A stretch of DNA of 64,000 nucleotides, from positions 94,593 to 158,592 of the forward strand of contig CAZBWM010000004.1 in assembly GCA_964495375.1 (NCBI GenBank). Direction: 5' to 3'. The first letter of the stretch is position 1; each line of letters opens with the position of its first letter. Shown here one piece after another: positions 28,590 to 37,720 of this stretch. Position numbers and translations under genes: made by a program. The notes under the pieces were generated by a model, which searched no databases, was not told the DNA's origin, and saw only the letters and a list, made by a program, of their open reading frames with translations. This DNA comes from JAIESQ01 sp964495375. Its GTDB lineage: Bacteria; Planctomycetota; Planctomycetia; Pirellulales; JAEUIK01.

Positions 28590-29675
28590 ATGCGCACGAT
28601 CTCGCGACGACAGTTTCTCGAACATTCCGTGGCGCTGGCGGCCACCGCATCGCTCGTCGGCTCGTCGGGCATCTGCGTCGCGAAACAGCCGGCCGAGCCG
28701 GCCAAAAGCGCGCCGCGCGACAATTCGAGATTAGGCGACGAAGCGTTGGTGGCCATCACGCTCGATCTGGAAATGAGCCGCAATTTTCCCCAGTGGGGCG
28801 ACACGCACTGGGACTTTGAAAAGGGGAACCTCGACGCAGCCACGAAGCGTTACGCCCGCGAGGCGGCGCGGCGCGTGAAAGCGCGCGGCGGCGTGATTCA
28901 TTTTTTTGCCGTAGGCCGGGTCTTCGAGCAGCCCGATGTCGACTGGTTGAAGGAGATCGTCGACGAGGGGCACGCGGTGGGCAATCACACCTACGATCAT
29001 GTGAACGTCAAAGCACAAACGTTGGGCGACGTGCAGTTTCGCTTTCAGCGCGCACCCTGGCTCGTGGCAGGCCGCAAACCGGCCGAAGTGGTCGCTGAGA
29101 ATATCCGGCTCACCAACCTGGCATTCAAAGAGCGCTTGGGCATCGAGCCAGCCGGCTTTCGCACGCCGGGAGGGTTTAATAATGGGCTGGCCGACCGGCC
29201 CGACGTGCAACAACTGCTGCTGGACCTCGGCTTCAAGTGGGTGAGCAGTAAGTATCCGGCCCATGAGCTTGGCGCGCCACAGGCGGCGGTTGGCGCGGCG
29301 CCAGGTTCCGGTGCGCCCCCTGCCGCCATGCCCGACAAAGCCGTGTTCGACTCGATTGTCGCGGCTCAGGCCGCCGCGCAACCGTTTGCGTATCCTTCGG
29401 GACTGGTCGAAGTGCCGATGAGCGCGGCCAGCGACGTGACGGCGTTTCGCACGGGGCGCTGGCCGCTTGAGTCCTTCTTGGAAGTGACGCGCCGGGGTCT
29501 CACCTGGTGCCTGGAGCACCGCGCAACCTACGACTTTCTCGCGCATCCATCCTGCCTGGGCGTCGTCGATCCGGAGTTCCGCACGATCGATCTGATCTGC
29601 GACCTGGTCGCGCAATCCAAGCAACCGGCGCGCATCGTGTCGCTCGATGCATTGGCCGCTCGGGCGCAGACTTGA
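28590..29675 (+). CDS. Polysaccharide deacetylase (NodB-like) with Tat signal
   Basis: A 361-residue exported deacetylase. The N-terminus has a twin-arginine signal (SRRQFLEHSVALAAT). The NodB fold follows, with ITLDLEMS (D59), where the usual second aspartate is replaced, and HTYDH (H133, H137), the metal-binding pair. GFRTPGGF is the third motif. The substitution at the first motif may alter activity. Substrates of this family are acetylated glycans such as peptidoglycan or chitin; ours is unknown. ATG at 28590 opens directly at the signal. It is divergent from an ABC transporter pair. Confidence 0.85.
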   Translation: MRTISRRQFLEHSVALAATASLVGSSGICVAKQPAEPAKSAPRDNSRLGDEALVAITLDLEMSRNFPQWGDTHWDFEKGNLDAATKRYAREAARRVKARGGVIHFFAVGRVFEQPDVDWLKEIVDEGHAVGNHTYDHVNVKAQTLGDVQFRFQRAPWLVAGRKPAEVVAENIRLTNLAFKERLGIEPAGFRTPGGFNNGLADRPDVQQLLLDLGFKWVSSKYPAHELGAPQAAVGAAPGSGAPPAAMPDKAVFDSIVAAQAAAQPFAYPSGLVEVPMSAASDVTAFRTGRWPLESFLEVTRRGLTWCLEHRATYDFLAHPSCLGVVDPEFRTIDLICDLVAQSKQPARIVSLDALAARAQT

Positions 29676-29718
29676 CCATCGTTCGCAAAAAAGCGAACAT
29701 ATCCTTACGGGGCCTCGT

Positions 29719-30093
29719 ATGCCGGCGACGCGTGTTGTTTTGTATCGCGAGCTCGATGGAACGGTGCCGCTGCTGGAGTGGTTCGATCGCCTCCCAACGC
29801 GGGTCAGAGCTAAGTGCGTCGTCAGTGTCGAGCGATTGCGTGAGTTGGGTCACGAGATGCGCCGCCCTGAAGCCGACTATTTGCGAGATGGGATATATGA
29901 GCTCAGAGTGCGTTATCAGAGCGTGAACTATCGTCTCCTCTACTTTTTTCATGGACGGGTGGCGGCGGTGCTTTCGCATGGACTGCAAAAGGAGCGTGTT
30001 ATACCGCCGAGGGAAATTGATCTCGCCGTGAAGCGCAGTAAGGCGTTTGTGGCAAATCCACCAGCGCACACTCACGAGGAACAAAATGGTTAA
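29719..30093 (+). CDS. RelE/HigB-type toxin (phage-derived Gp49-like)
   Basis: A 124-residue protein of the RelE/HigB toxin superfamily, whose members cut mRNA at the ribosome. VVLYRELDGTVPLLEWFDRL opens the domain, and GIYELRVRYQSVNYRLLYFF and AVLSHGLQKE are the typical beta strands and helix. The conserved positions are consistent with Gp49-like HigB members. ATG at 29719 matches the domain start. It overlaps the XRE antitoxin gene by 8 bases, the usual toxin-first order of HigBA modules. Confidence 0.85.
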   Translation: MPATRVVLYRELDGTVPLLEWFDRLPTRVRAKCVVSVERLRELGHEMRRPEADYLRDGIYELRVRYQSVNYRLLYFFHGRVAAVLSHGLQKERVIPPREIDLAVKRSKAFVANPPAHTHEEQNG

Positions 30094-30400
30094 CAAGCGG
30101 AGCGAAAGAACAACGACGGACGCCGCCGAGGTACTGCGGCGTCGCTACCTAAAGCGTGGCGGCAGCCTGGCTGAACTGGACGAGGAGCGCGCCAACTCGG
30201 AAATCGCCAAGCAACTTCATGATTTGCGAGATCAGGCTGGACTGAGCCAGCGTGATCTGGCCAAACTCGTTGGCACGACGGCCTCGGTGATCTGCCGGCT
30301 CGAAGATGCCGACTACCAGGGGCATTCGCTGGCCATGCTGCGGAGAATCGCCGCTGCACTCAAGCGACGCATCGAAGTTCGCTTTGTCGCCGTGAAGTAA
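30086..30400 (+). CDS. HigA-type antitoxin, XRE helix-turn-helix protein
   Basis: A 104-residue DNA-binding protein that likely neutralises the preceding toxin and represses the pair. The XRE helix-turn-helix spans about residues 52-80 (LRDQAGLSQRDLAKLVGTTA). The N-terminal half is basic and helical. The ATG at 30086 has a strong GAGGA ribosome site seven bases upstream and overlaps the toxin stop, so the pair is translationally coupled. The next gene, a PVC-type cytochrome, starts only 9 bases after the antitoxin stop. Confidence 0.87.
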   Translation: MVNKRSERTTTDAAEVLRRRYLKRGGSLAELDEERANSEIAKQLHDLRDQAGLSQRDLAKLVGTTASVICRLEDADYQGHSLAMLRRIAAALKRRIEVRFVAVK

Positions 30401-30409
30401 GTGACCACG

Positions 30410-33400
30410 ATGCGAATCCCAGGGTATCGAAACCACCTTCGATCACGTTTCAATCCGCATGCCAATCCGGCGAGGACGGGTTTCCTACCGCTGATTGTCG
30501 CAGCAATGCTGTTTGCCAGCGCGACGCGAGCTTGGGCCCAAGGCCACGCGCCCGAAGAAGCCGTGCGGCGGATGACGCTCCCCAAGGGCTTCACCGCGCA
30601 GCTCGTCGCCGCCGAACCGCTCGTGCGGCAGCCGGTCGCCATGAACTTCGACGACCGCGGCCGGCTGTGGGTGATTCAGTACTTGCAGTATCCGAATCCC
30701 GCGGGGCTTACGCGCAAGTCGGTCGATCGCTATTCGCGTACTGAGTACGATCGGGTGCCCGAGCCACCGCCGCGGGGGCCACGCGGCGCCGACCGCGTCA
30801 CCATTCTCGAAGACACGGACGGCGATGGCCGCGCCGACCAGGCGAAGGACTTTCTCGAAGGACTGAATCTGGCGACGGGGCTCGCGCTGGGCCGCGATGG
30901 CGTCTACGTGGCGCAAGCCCCCTACTTGCTCTTTTATCCCGATCGCAATCGCGACGACGTCCCTGACGGCGAGCCCGAGGTGTTGCTCGCAGGCTTTGGC
31001 ATGCAAGACGCTCATGCGCTGGTGAACTCGCTCACCTGGGGACCCGATGGTTGGCTCTACGGCGCGCAGGGGAGCACGGTCACGGCCAACATTCGCGGCA
31101 TCTCGTTTCAGCAAGGGGTGTGGCGCTATCACCCCGTGACGCGTGAGTTTGAGCTGTTCGCAGAAGGGGGCGGCAACACCTGGGGTCTCGATTTCGATCG
31201 CCATGGGCAGTTGATCGTCGGCACCAACTACGGCGGCTTCGCTTGCCTGCACCAGGTCCAAGGAGGCTACTACTGGAAGAGCTTTGAGAAGCATGGCGAG
31301 CTGCAAAACAAGTACGCGTTCGGCTATCTCGATCACGTGCCGTATCACGACTTTCGCGGCGGGCATGTCACCTGTGGCGGCATTGTTTATCAGGGAAACA
31401 CCTTTGGGCGCGAATACGATGGCTCTTACATCGCGGCCAACCTGCTGTCGCACGCCGTGCATTGGCATCGCCTGAAGGCAAATCGTGCGACCTTCAAGGC
31501 CGGCTTCGGCGGTGAACTGCTCGTGGCCAATGACGACTGGTTCGCGCCGGTCGATTGCGCGCTGGGGCCCGATGATTCGGTGTATGTCGCCGATTGGCAC
31601 GACCAGCGAATGGCCCACCCCGACCCCGATGCGCAGTGGGACCGCACCAACGGGCGCATTTTCAAGATCGTGGCGGCTGGCACGCCGACGCTGCCGGCCT
31701 TCGATCTGGCGAAACTGTCGAGCGACGAACTGCTCGCGCTGTTGGCTCACCCCAACGGCTGGCAGCGGGCCGAAGCACGGCGCCTGTTGATCGAGCGAGA
31801 CGACGAGCGGGCGCGGCCCAAGCTGGCGGCACTCGCGCGCGATAGCGACGACGGGCAACTCGCCTTGGCAGCGCTGTGGATCTTGGGTGCAACCCGGCGC
31901 CTCGATGATTCGCTGGCAATCGAGCTGCTGACCCGCCGTGAGCCAGCAATTCGCGAGTGGGTGATCCGCTTCTGGGGCGACAGCAGGCGACTCACGCCCG
32001 ACCAGTTGGCGGCGATGCTCAAACTAACTGAGACCGAACGCTCAGCGGTCGTCCGCAGTCAGTTGGCGTGTACGGCCAGGCGGCTGCCGGCCGAGCAAGC
32101 GCTCCCCTTGGTTGCGGCGCTCGCGCAACGGGTCGCGCAGGCCGCCGATGCCAACGCAGTGGTACCGTTCACCCCCACGGACGATGATCCGCGCGACGAG
32201 CGATTTCATTTGCTGTTGTGGTGGGCGCTCGAAGCCCATGCATCGGAGTACAACCAGGTTCTCGCGACTTTCGAATCGACGGATCTTTGGCCGCCGTTTT
32301 TGATCGAGTGGCTCGCGCGCCGCTGGAGTGCCGCCGCGACCGCTCCCGACTGGCAGGCTCTCGCGCGACTCTGGCAGTTGACCGCGCAACGAAAGCAGCT
32401 TGAAGTGGCGGTCCGCGGCGCAATCCAGGGAGTCAAGGGACACGCGGTCAAAACCGTCCCCGAACCGCTACGCGATGAACTGGCGCGGCACTGGGAAACA
32501 GATCGTTCGCATGCGCTGGTCGAACTCGGCGCGCGGCTCGGCTTTCCGCCGGCTCGCGCTTGGCTGTTGGCCAAAACCAACGAGCATCCGGGGTGGTTGT
32601 CGCGGCACTACGATTGGATCTGGGTCTTCGCCGAAACTGCCGACGCCGCTGAGGCAATTCCCATCCTGCTTCCCCTCGCCTGCGAAGGTGTTGGTGAAAC
32701 GCAGTTGCGCCCGACCGTGCTTACCCGATTGGCCCGCTTCGACAATCCGGCGATCGCCGATCGCGTGCTGGCTGCCTACGACCAACAAGATCAGTTATGG
32801 AGGAGCGTAGCCCGTGGGCTGTTGGTCTCGCGCGCCAGTTGGGCCGCCAAACTGCTCGACGCCGTCGACGCCGGCTCGTTTCCGGCGGAAGCCATCTCGG
32901 CCGACGACGTGCGCCGCATGGCCCAGCACCATGATGCCACGCTCGACGCCCGGCTGGTCGCGCGCTTCGGTCGCTTTCGCGAGAACACACCCGAGGAGCG
33001 GTTGGCCGTTGTGCGCCGGCTGAACAACGACCTGCGGGCAGGCGCCGGTGATCCAGCACGTGGCCGCCTGTTGTTCAAGGAACATTGCGGCACGTGCCAC
33101 CGCTTGTTCGGCGAAGGGAACCAGATTGGCCCCGATCTGACCTCGGCCAATCGCGGGGACCGGCAGTTCTTGCTCACGAGCCTGGTCGACCCCAGCGATC
33201 AGGTGCGCAAGGAGTATCTCAGTCATCAGGCCCAGTTACGCGATGGCCGCGTGCTGGTGGGGCTCGTCGTCGAGCAGAGCGCCGAATCAATTACGCTGGT
33301 CGACGCCAAGAACGAACGCACGCTCATTGCCCGCGGCGAGATCGAAGCAATCGAGCCGGCCGAGAAATCGTTAATGCCCGAAGGGATTCTGGAAAAACTC

Positions 33401-33475
33401 TTACCCGATCAGTTGCGCGACTTATTTAGCTACTTGGAGCGCACAGCGCCATCCGAGCAACCGGCGCCACAATGA
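30410..33475 (+). CDS. PVC-type protein: beta-propeller, HEAT region and cytochrome c
   Basis: A 1021-residue exported protein of the large PVC-type heme-binding family, typical of planctomycetes and verrucomicrobia. After a signal-like hydrophobic stretch (FLPLIVAAMLFASATRAWA) comes a glucose/sorbosone dehydrogenase-like beta-propeller (about 50-420), then HEAT-like helices (about 430-860). The C-terminal cytochrome c has CGTCH (893-897) plus a distal methionine candidate. The family is thought to oxidise sugars or alcohols, but the substrate is not known. ATG at 30410 is used over GTG 9 bases upstream. It follows the HigA gene closely, yet belongs to another function. Confidence 0.85.
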   Translation: MRIPGYRNHLRSRFNPHANPARTGFLPLIVAAMLFASATRAWAQGHAPEEAVRRMTLPKGFTAQLVAAEPLVRQPVAMNFDDRGRLWVIQYLQYPNPAGLTRKSVDRYSRTEYDRVPEPPPRGPRGADRVTILEDTDGDGRADQAKDFLEGLNLATGLALGRDGVYVAQAPYLLFYPDRNRDDVPDGEPEVLLAGFGMQDAHALVNSLTWGPDGWLYGAQGSTVTANIRGISFQQGVWRYHPVTREFELFAEGGGNTWGLDFDRHGQLIVGTNYGGFACLHQVQGGYYWKSFEKHGELQNKYAFGYLDHVPYHDFRGGHVTCGGIVYQGNTFGREYDGSYIAANLLSHAVHWHRLKANRATFKAGFGGELLVANDDWFAPVDCALGPDDSVYVADWHDQRMAHPDPDAQWDRTNGRIFKIVAAGTPTLPAFDLAKLSSDELLALLAHPNGWQRAEARRLLIERDDERARPKLAALARDSDDGQLALAALWILGATRRLDDSLAIELLTRREPAIREWVIRFWGDSRRLTPDQLAAMLKLTETERSAVVRSQLACTARRLPAEQALPLVAALAQRVAQAADANAVVPFTPTDDDPRDERFHLLLWWALEAHASEYNQVLATFESTDLWPPFLIEWLARRWSAAATAPDWQALARLWQLTAQRKQLEVAVRGAIQGVKGHAVKTVPEPLRDELARHWETDRSHALVELGARLGFPPARAWLLAKTNEHPGWLSRHYDWIWVFAETADAAEAIPILLPLACEGVGETQLRPTVLTRLARFDNPAIADRVLAAYDQQDQLWRSVARGLLVSRASWAAKLLDAVDAGSFPAEAISADDVRRMAQHHDATLDARLVARFGRFRENTPEERLAVVRRLNNDLRAGAGDPARGRLLFKEHCGTCHRLFGEGNQIGPDLTSANRGDRQFLLTSLVDPSDQVRKEYLSHQAQLRDGRVLVGLVVEQSAESITLVDAKNERTLIARGEIEAIEPAEKSLMPEGILEKLLPDQLRDLFSYLERTAPSEQPAPQ

Positions 33476-33770
33476 GCCGCCTGCATTGCGCCTAAAACTC
33501 TCAGGCCCTCGCCGCGTAGAATAGTTAAGTCCCGCGGAGAGGGCCGTTCGCGCTTGCCTTGTTGATCGCCTTAAGTTGTTCGCTGGGCGGCCGAAATTGG
33601 CGCGGCCCCCCCGCTTGACTCGCGCAATCAAGCGACCAATCCTTAGCTTGGACCCCGGCTGGCGGCGGAGTGTCCAGCTTTTCCTTTTTTGACGATTCTG
33701 CTAGGTTCGATACCTGGAAAAGGCGCGTTTTGCTTCCCTCGACTGAGGGCGGCGCTGGAGCCACTCGATC

Positions 33771-35258
33771 GTGAATATTTTGCTGGCCACCAGCGAGGCA
33801 GTTCCTTTCGCCAAGAGCGGCGGCCTGGCCGACGTCTGTGGCGCGCTCCCCATCGAGTTGGCCCGGCTTGGCCAGCAGGTCGCGGTGATTTTGCCCGCCT
33901 ATCGGCATGTTCGCGATAGTGGCCTGCCGATCGAACCAACGGGTGTGAATCTGTCGATCCCGATCGGCCGCAAAACGGTTCGCGGCTCGATCTTGCGCAG
34001 CCATTTGCCCAATTCGTCGGTCCCTGTCTACCTGGTACAGCAAGACGATTACTTCAACCGCGACGAGTTGTACCGCGAGAATGGCAAAGACTTCATCGAT
34101 AACTGCGAGCGGTTTGTATTCTTCAGCCGGGCGACGCTCGAAGCGATTCGGCTGCTCGATCTGCAAGTTGACATCGTCCACGCCAACGACTGGCAAACCG
34201 GTCTGATTCCGGCCTACCTGAAGATTGAGTACCGCGGCGTTCCCCATTACGAGAACATCGCCTCGGTATTTACGGTGCACAATCTGGCTTATCAGGGCAC
34301 CTTCTGGCACTGGGACATGGTGCTCACCGGGCTCGACTGGAAGTACTTCAACTGGCAGCAGATGGAATTCTACGGCAAGCTCAACCTGTTGAAGACCGGG
34401 CTGTCATTTGCCGATCAAATCACGACCGTCAGCCCACGCTACGCTCAGGAGATCCAGGGCGAAGAGCAAGGCTGCGGGCTCGATGGCGTGCTGCGGCAAC
34501 GCAGCAGCGTCCTCGCGGGCATTTTGAACGGTGTCGACTACTCGCAGTGGAACCCGGCCAACGATCCCCACCTCGCGATGCGCTACGACGCCACGAACGC
34601 CGCGCAGGGCAAGGCCGCTAACAAAAAAGCGTTGCAGCAAGAGCTGGGGCTCCCCGCCGCTCCGCGCCAACCACTGCTGGGCTTCATCGGGCGCTTGGCC
34701 GATCAAAAAGGGATCGACCTCATCGCCCAGGTGATTCGCGAAGCGGTTGAGACGCTCGACGCCCAATGGGTGCTGCTGGGGACCGGCGAGCCGAAGTACC
34801 ACGAGCTGTTCTCGCGGCTCGCCGATCGCTATCCGCAAAAGATCGCCGTGCGATTGGAGTTCAGCGATCCCTTGGCGCACCGCATTGAAGCCGCGGCCGA
34901 TATGTTCCTCATGCCGAGCCGCTACGAGCCGTGCGGCCTCAATCAGCTCTACAGCTTGCGATACGGGGCCGTCCCCATTGTGCGCGCTACGGGCGGGTTG
35001 GCCGATACGATCACCGGCACCAACGAAGAAACCTTTGCCGCCGGAACTGCCAACGGCTTCAGCTTCCACGAGTACAGCGCCCTGGCCCTCAAAGAGGCCG
35101 TGCAACGTGCCTGCCGGATGTACGAACAGCCCGAAGGCTGGGCACGCGTGATGTTGGCCGGCATGCGGCAAGATTGGTCGTGGCAGCGCAGCGCCAGGCA
35201 GTATGTCAGCCTGTACGAGCGCGTCTCGTCGCGGCAGTTGGAAACAGCTCGCGGCTAG
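33771..35258 (+). CDS. glgA: Glycogen synthase (GT5)
   Basis: A 495-residue GT5 glycosyltransferase that transfers glucose from ADP-glucose to the growing alpha-1,4-glucan. The donor-binding KSGGLADV starts at K15. The C-terminal half has the ERYEPCGL-type acid motif as SRYEPCGLNQLY, with E386 in the conserved place, followed by the family TGGL segment (RATGGLADTI). Length and start are normal for bacterial GlgA. GTG at 33771 is the start, with MNILLATSEAVPFAK the standard opening. It heads a same-strand cluster with two GH57 enzymes and a GalT-family gene. No GlgB or GlgC is in the window. Confidence 0.93.
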   Translation: MNILLATSEAVPFAKSGGLADVCGALPIELARLGQQVAVILPAYRHVRDSGLPIEPTGVNLSIPIGRKTVRGSILRSHLPNSSVPVYLVQQDDYFNRDELYRENGKDFIDNCERFVFFSRATLEAIRLLDLQVDIVHANDWQTGLIPAYLKIEYRGVPHYENIASVFTVHNLAYQGTFWHWDMVLTGLDWKYFNWQQMEFYGKLNLLKTGLSFADQITTVSPRYAQEIQGEEQGCGLDGVLRQRSSVLAGILNGVDYSQWNPANDPHLAMRYDATNAAQGKAANKKALQQELGLPAAPRQPLLGFIGRLADQKGIDLIAQVIREAVETLDAQWVLLGTGEPKYHELFSRLADRYPQKIAVRLEFSDPLAHRIEAAADMFLMPSRYEPCGLNQLYSLRYGAVPIVRATGGLADTITGTNEETFAAGTANGFSFHEYSALALKEAVQRACRMYEQPEGWARVMLAGMRQDWSWQRSARQYVSLYERVSSRQLETARG

Positions 35259-35391
35259 CGGGCCGCGACGCCCCCCACGCATCAGATGCCTGAAGGCATA
35301 AGACCAGGGAAGGCGGTCTCTGGGTCGAACAGCGTACTTTATTGTCGCTGGTCATCGATCGACAGAACTTGATCACTCGCGAAGGACTGCG

Positions 35392-37590
35392 ATGCAAGAG
35401 ACTTGCCTGGCCTTCTACTGGCATCAGCATCAGCCCTATTACCCGGACGACGTCTCCGGCGAAAACCCCATGCCTTGGGTGCGCTTGCACGGCACCAAGG
35501 ACTATTGGGGGATGGCCATGCACCTGTGGGAAGTCCCCGAGCTGCGGGCGACGATCAATCTCGTCCCCAGCCTGCTGGTGCAATTGCGCGCTTACACCGA
35601 AGCGGGGCGCGAAGACACGCACTTACGCATCTCTCGCGCGCCGGCCGATTCGCTCAGCGAAGAAGACCTGATCTACCTGCTCGACAACTTCTTCATGGTC
35701 CATCCGGACCAGATGATCCGTCCTTACCCGCGCTACCTCGAGCTGTATCAGAAGCGCGGCCTGCACGTCGATCCGCCGCTGCGGGCAGCGAAGCGCTTCC
35801 GCAAGCAAGACCTGCTCGACTTGCAAGTCTGGTCGAATCTCACCTGGATACATCCGCTGGCGTTCGAAGTCGATGCCGAGCTGGCGGCGTTCCGCGCCCG
35901 CGGCCGCAACTTCAGCGAGAAAGACAAGCAGTGGCTACTCGACCGGCAGTTGGATCTGCTGCGCGAAGTGTTGCCGCTGCACCGTCGCCTGGTCGAGCGC
36001 GGACAAGTCGAACTGACGACGACACCGTTTTATCACCCGATCATTCCGCTGTTATGCGACAAACGGCTCGCGCGCCGCGCCATGCCCGATGTGCATCTCC
36101 CCAAGCTCTTGGAGAGCTATGCCGAGGACGCCGAGAAGCACATTCGCCAGGCCGTGGCCTATCACCAAGAGCTGTTCGGCGTCAAACCGCGCGGCATGTG
36201 GCCCAGCGAGGGCTCGGTGTGTCAGGCGCTGGTGCCGATGGCGGCCGACGCCGGCATCGAGTGGATCGCCACGGATGAGCAGATTCTGTCGTGCTCGACC
36301 GACGGTTGGGTATCGCGCGATGGCGCGGGCTACTTGCGCAATCCGGAGATGCTCTACCGCCCTTGGCGCATTGAAGAGCGCGGCCGTTCGCTGCAAGCGA
36401 TCTTTCGCGATCACGCCATGAGCGACCAGATCGGCTTCCACTATCAGCGCTTCGCCACGGGGCACGCCGTCGACGATTTCCTGGGCAAGGTCGACGCCAT
36501 TGGCCACGCCACACGCGGCAAGACAGGGCACCGCCCGGCGCTCGTCAGCATCATTCTCGACGGCGAAAACTGCTGGGAGTACTACCCCGGCGGGGGCGTC
36601 GATTTCCTCCGCACGCTCTATCGCCGCATCGCCACGCATCCGTCCATCCGCTCGACCCGCGTTTGCGACTATCTCGATCGGCATCCGGCCAGCGATCGCA
36701 TCGGGCACTTGTTCCCCGGCAGTTGGATTCAGCACAACTTTGGCATCTGGATCGGCCACCCCGAGTGCAACCGCGCCTGGGACGCCGTGACCGAAACGCG
36801 TCATTACCTGCTCGCCGCCGAGAAGTCGGGGCGCTACACGGCGCAACAGTTGGCCGGCGCTTGGCGCGAGTTGCAGATTGCCGAAGGGAGCGACTGGTTC
36901 TGGTGGTTCGGAGACGATCACAGTAGCGCCCAGGACGGCGTCTTCGATCGCTTGTTCCGCAAGCACCTGCAGAACGTGTATCTCTTGTTGGAAGAAACGC
37001 CGCCCCGCGAGTTGCTCAAGCCGATCTCGATGGCTCACCAGGCAAAGGCGCCCTATAGCGAACCGCGCGGACTGGTGAACGTCAAGGTCGACGGTCGCCG
37101 CACCTACTTCGAGTGGATCAATGCCGGGCGGTACGTTTGCGATCGGGGTCGCGGCGCCATGACGATGTCCGCCGATGGCCTGGTGAGCGATGTCTACTAC
37201 GGCTTCGACACCGAGCGGCTGTACTTGCGCATCGATGCCCGCGGCGGCAGCGTCGCGGATCGACTGGCGACCGTCGACTCAATGCGAATCGCGTTTTTCG
37301 AGCCGGCCGGATTCGAGCTGTTGATCACGCACCCCACCAGCGCGCAGCCGATCTGGCAGTTCTATCACCGCGACGTCGCGGTGGCCGAGTCGGGTGTCGA
37401 GGCCGCGGCCGATTCAATCCTCGAACTGGCCATTCCGTTCACGAGCCTGGCGACCAGCACCGACGAAGCCGTGAGCTTTTACGTCGAGCTACTCGGCGAC
37501 GAACAGGTGATCGAGCGCATCCCGCGCGAAGGGGCGATCGAAACGACCGTCCCCTCGCAAGAATATGAATTGATTATGTGGCAAGTGTAG
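35392..37590 (+). CDS. Glycoside hydrolase family 57 (amylopullulanase-like)
   Basis: A 732-residue enzyme cleaving alpha-glucans. The first GH57 region is WHQHQPYY (10-17). The nucleophile is likely E273 in GMWPSEGSV, and the general acid D390 in ILDGENCWEYYP; this DGEN-type fourth region is known from amylopullulanases. Residues from about 560 form an additional C-terminal beta domain. No signal peptide is seen, so it is probably cytosolic and acts on storage glycogen. It lies 133 bases after the glycogen synthase stop. Reaction specificity (amylase, pullulanase or branching) is not resolved. Confidence 0.88.
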   Translation: MQETCLAFYWHQHQPYYPDDVSGENPMPWVRLHGTKDYWGMAMHLWEVPELRATINLVPSLLVQLRAYTEAGREDTHLRISRAPADSLSEEDLIYLLDNFFMVHPDQMIRPYPRYLELYQKRGLHVDPPLRAAKRFRKQDLLDLQVWSNLTWIHPLAFEVDAELAAFRARGRNFSEKDKQWLLDRQLDLLREVLPLHRRLVERGQVELTTTPFYHPIIPLLCDKRLARRAMPDVHLPKLLESYAEDAEKHIRQAVAYHQELFGVKPRGMWPSEGSVCQALVPMAADAGIEWIATDEQILSCSTDGWVSRDGAGYLRNPEMLYRPWRIEERGRSLQAIFRDHAMSDQIGFHYQRFATGHAVDDFLGKVDAIGHATRGKTGHRPALVSIILDGENCWEYYPGGGVDFLRTLYRRIATHPSIRSTRVCDYLDRHPASDRIGHLFPGSWIQHNFGIWIGHPECNRAWDAVTETRHYLLAAEKSGRYTAQQLAGAWRELQIAEGSDWFWWFGDDHSSAQDGVFDRLFRKHLQNVYLLLEETPPRELLKPISMAHQAKAPYSEPRGLVNVKVDGRRTYFEWINAGRYVCDRGRGAMTMSADGLVSDVYYGFDTERLYLRIDARGGSVADRLATVDSMRIAFFEPAGFELLITHPTSAQPIWQFYHRDVAVAESGVEAAADSILELAIPFTSLATSTDEAVSFYVELLGDEQVIERIPREGAIETTVPSQEYELIMWQV

Positions 37591-37613
37591 TGCTGCCCCG
37601 GCGAGCGGCCGGA

Positions 37614-37672
37614 AGTCGCGGTTGTCGAGTGCGGGTCGCCTGGCGATCGCGCACTTGTGAGCAACCGCGACT
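37614..37672. terminator. Long hairpin between the first GH57 gene and the GalT gene
   Basis: agtcgcggttg (37614-37624) pairs perfectly with caaccgcgact (37662-37672). An inner stem, agtgcg (37628-37633) with cgcact (37650-37655), lies inside. It starts 24 bases after the GH57 stop and lacks a U-run, so a terminator or processing role is possible. Confidence 0.45.
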
Positions 37673-37720
37673 CCCGCCCCCTTGCTCCCCAGGTTTGTGA
37701 TCTCTTGCTGAAGTGAGACG

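Noticed and set aside
29719..30400. Prophage remnant around the Gp49-like toxin
   Set aside because: No integrase, capsid or other phage gene nearby, and flanking genes are ordinary chromosomal functions.
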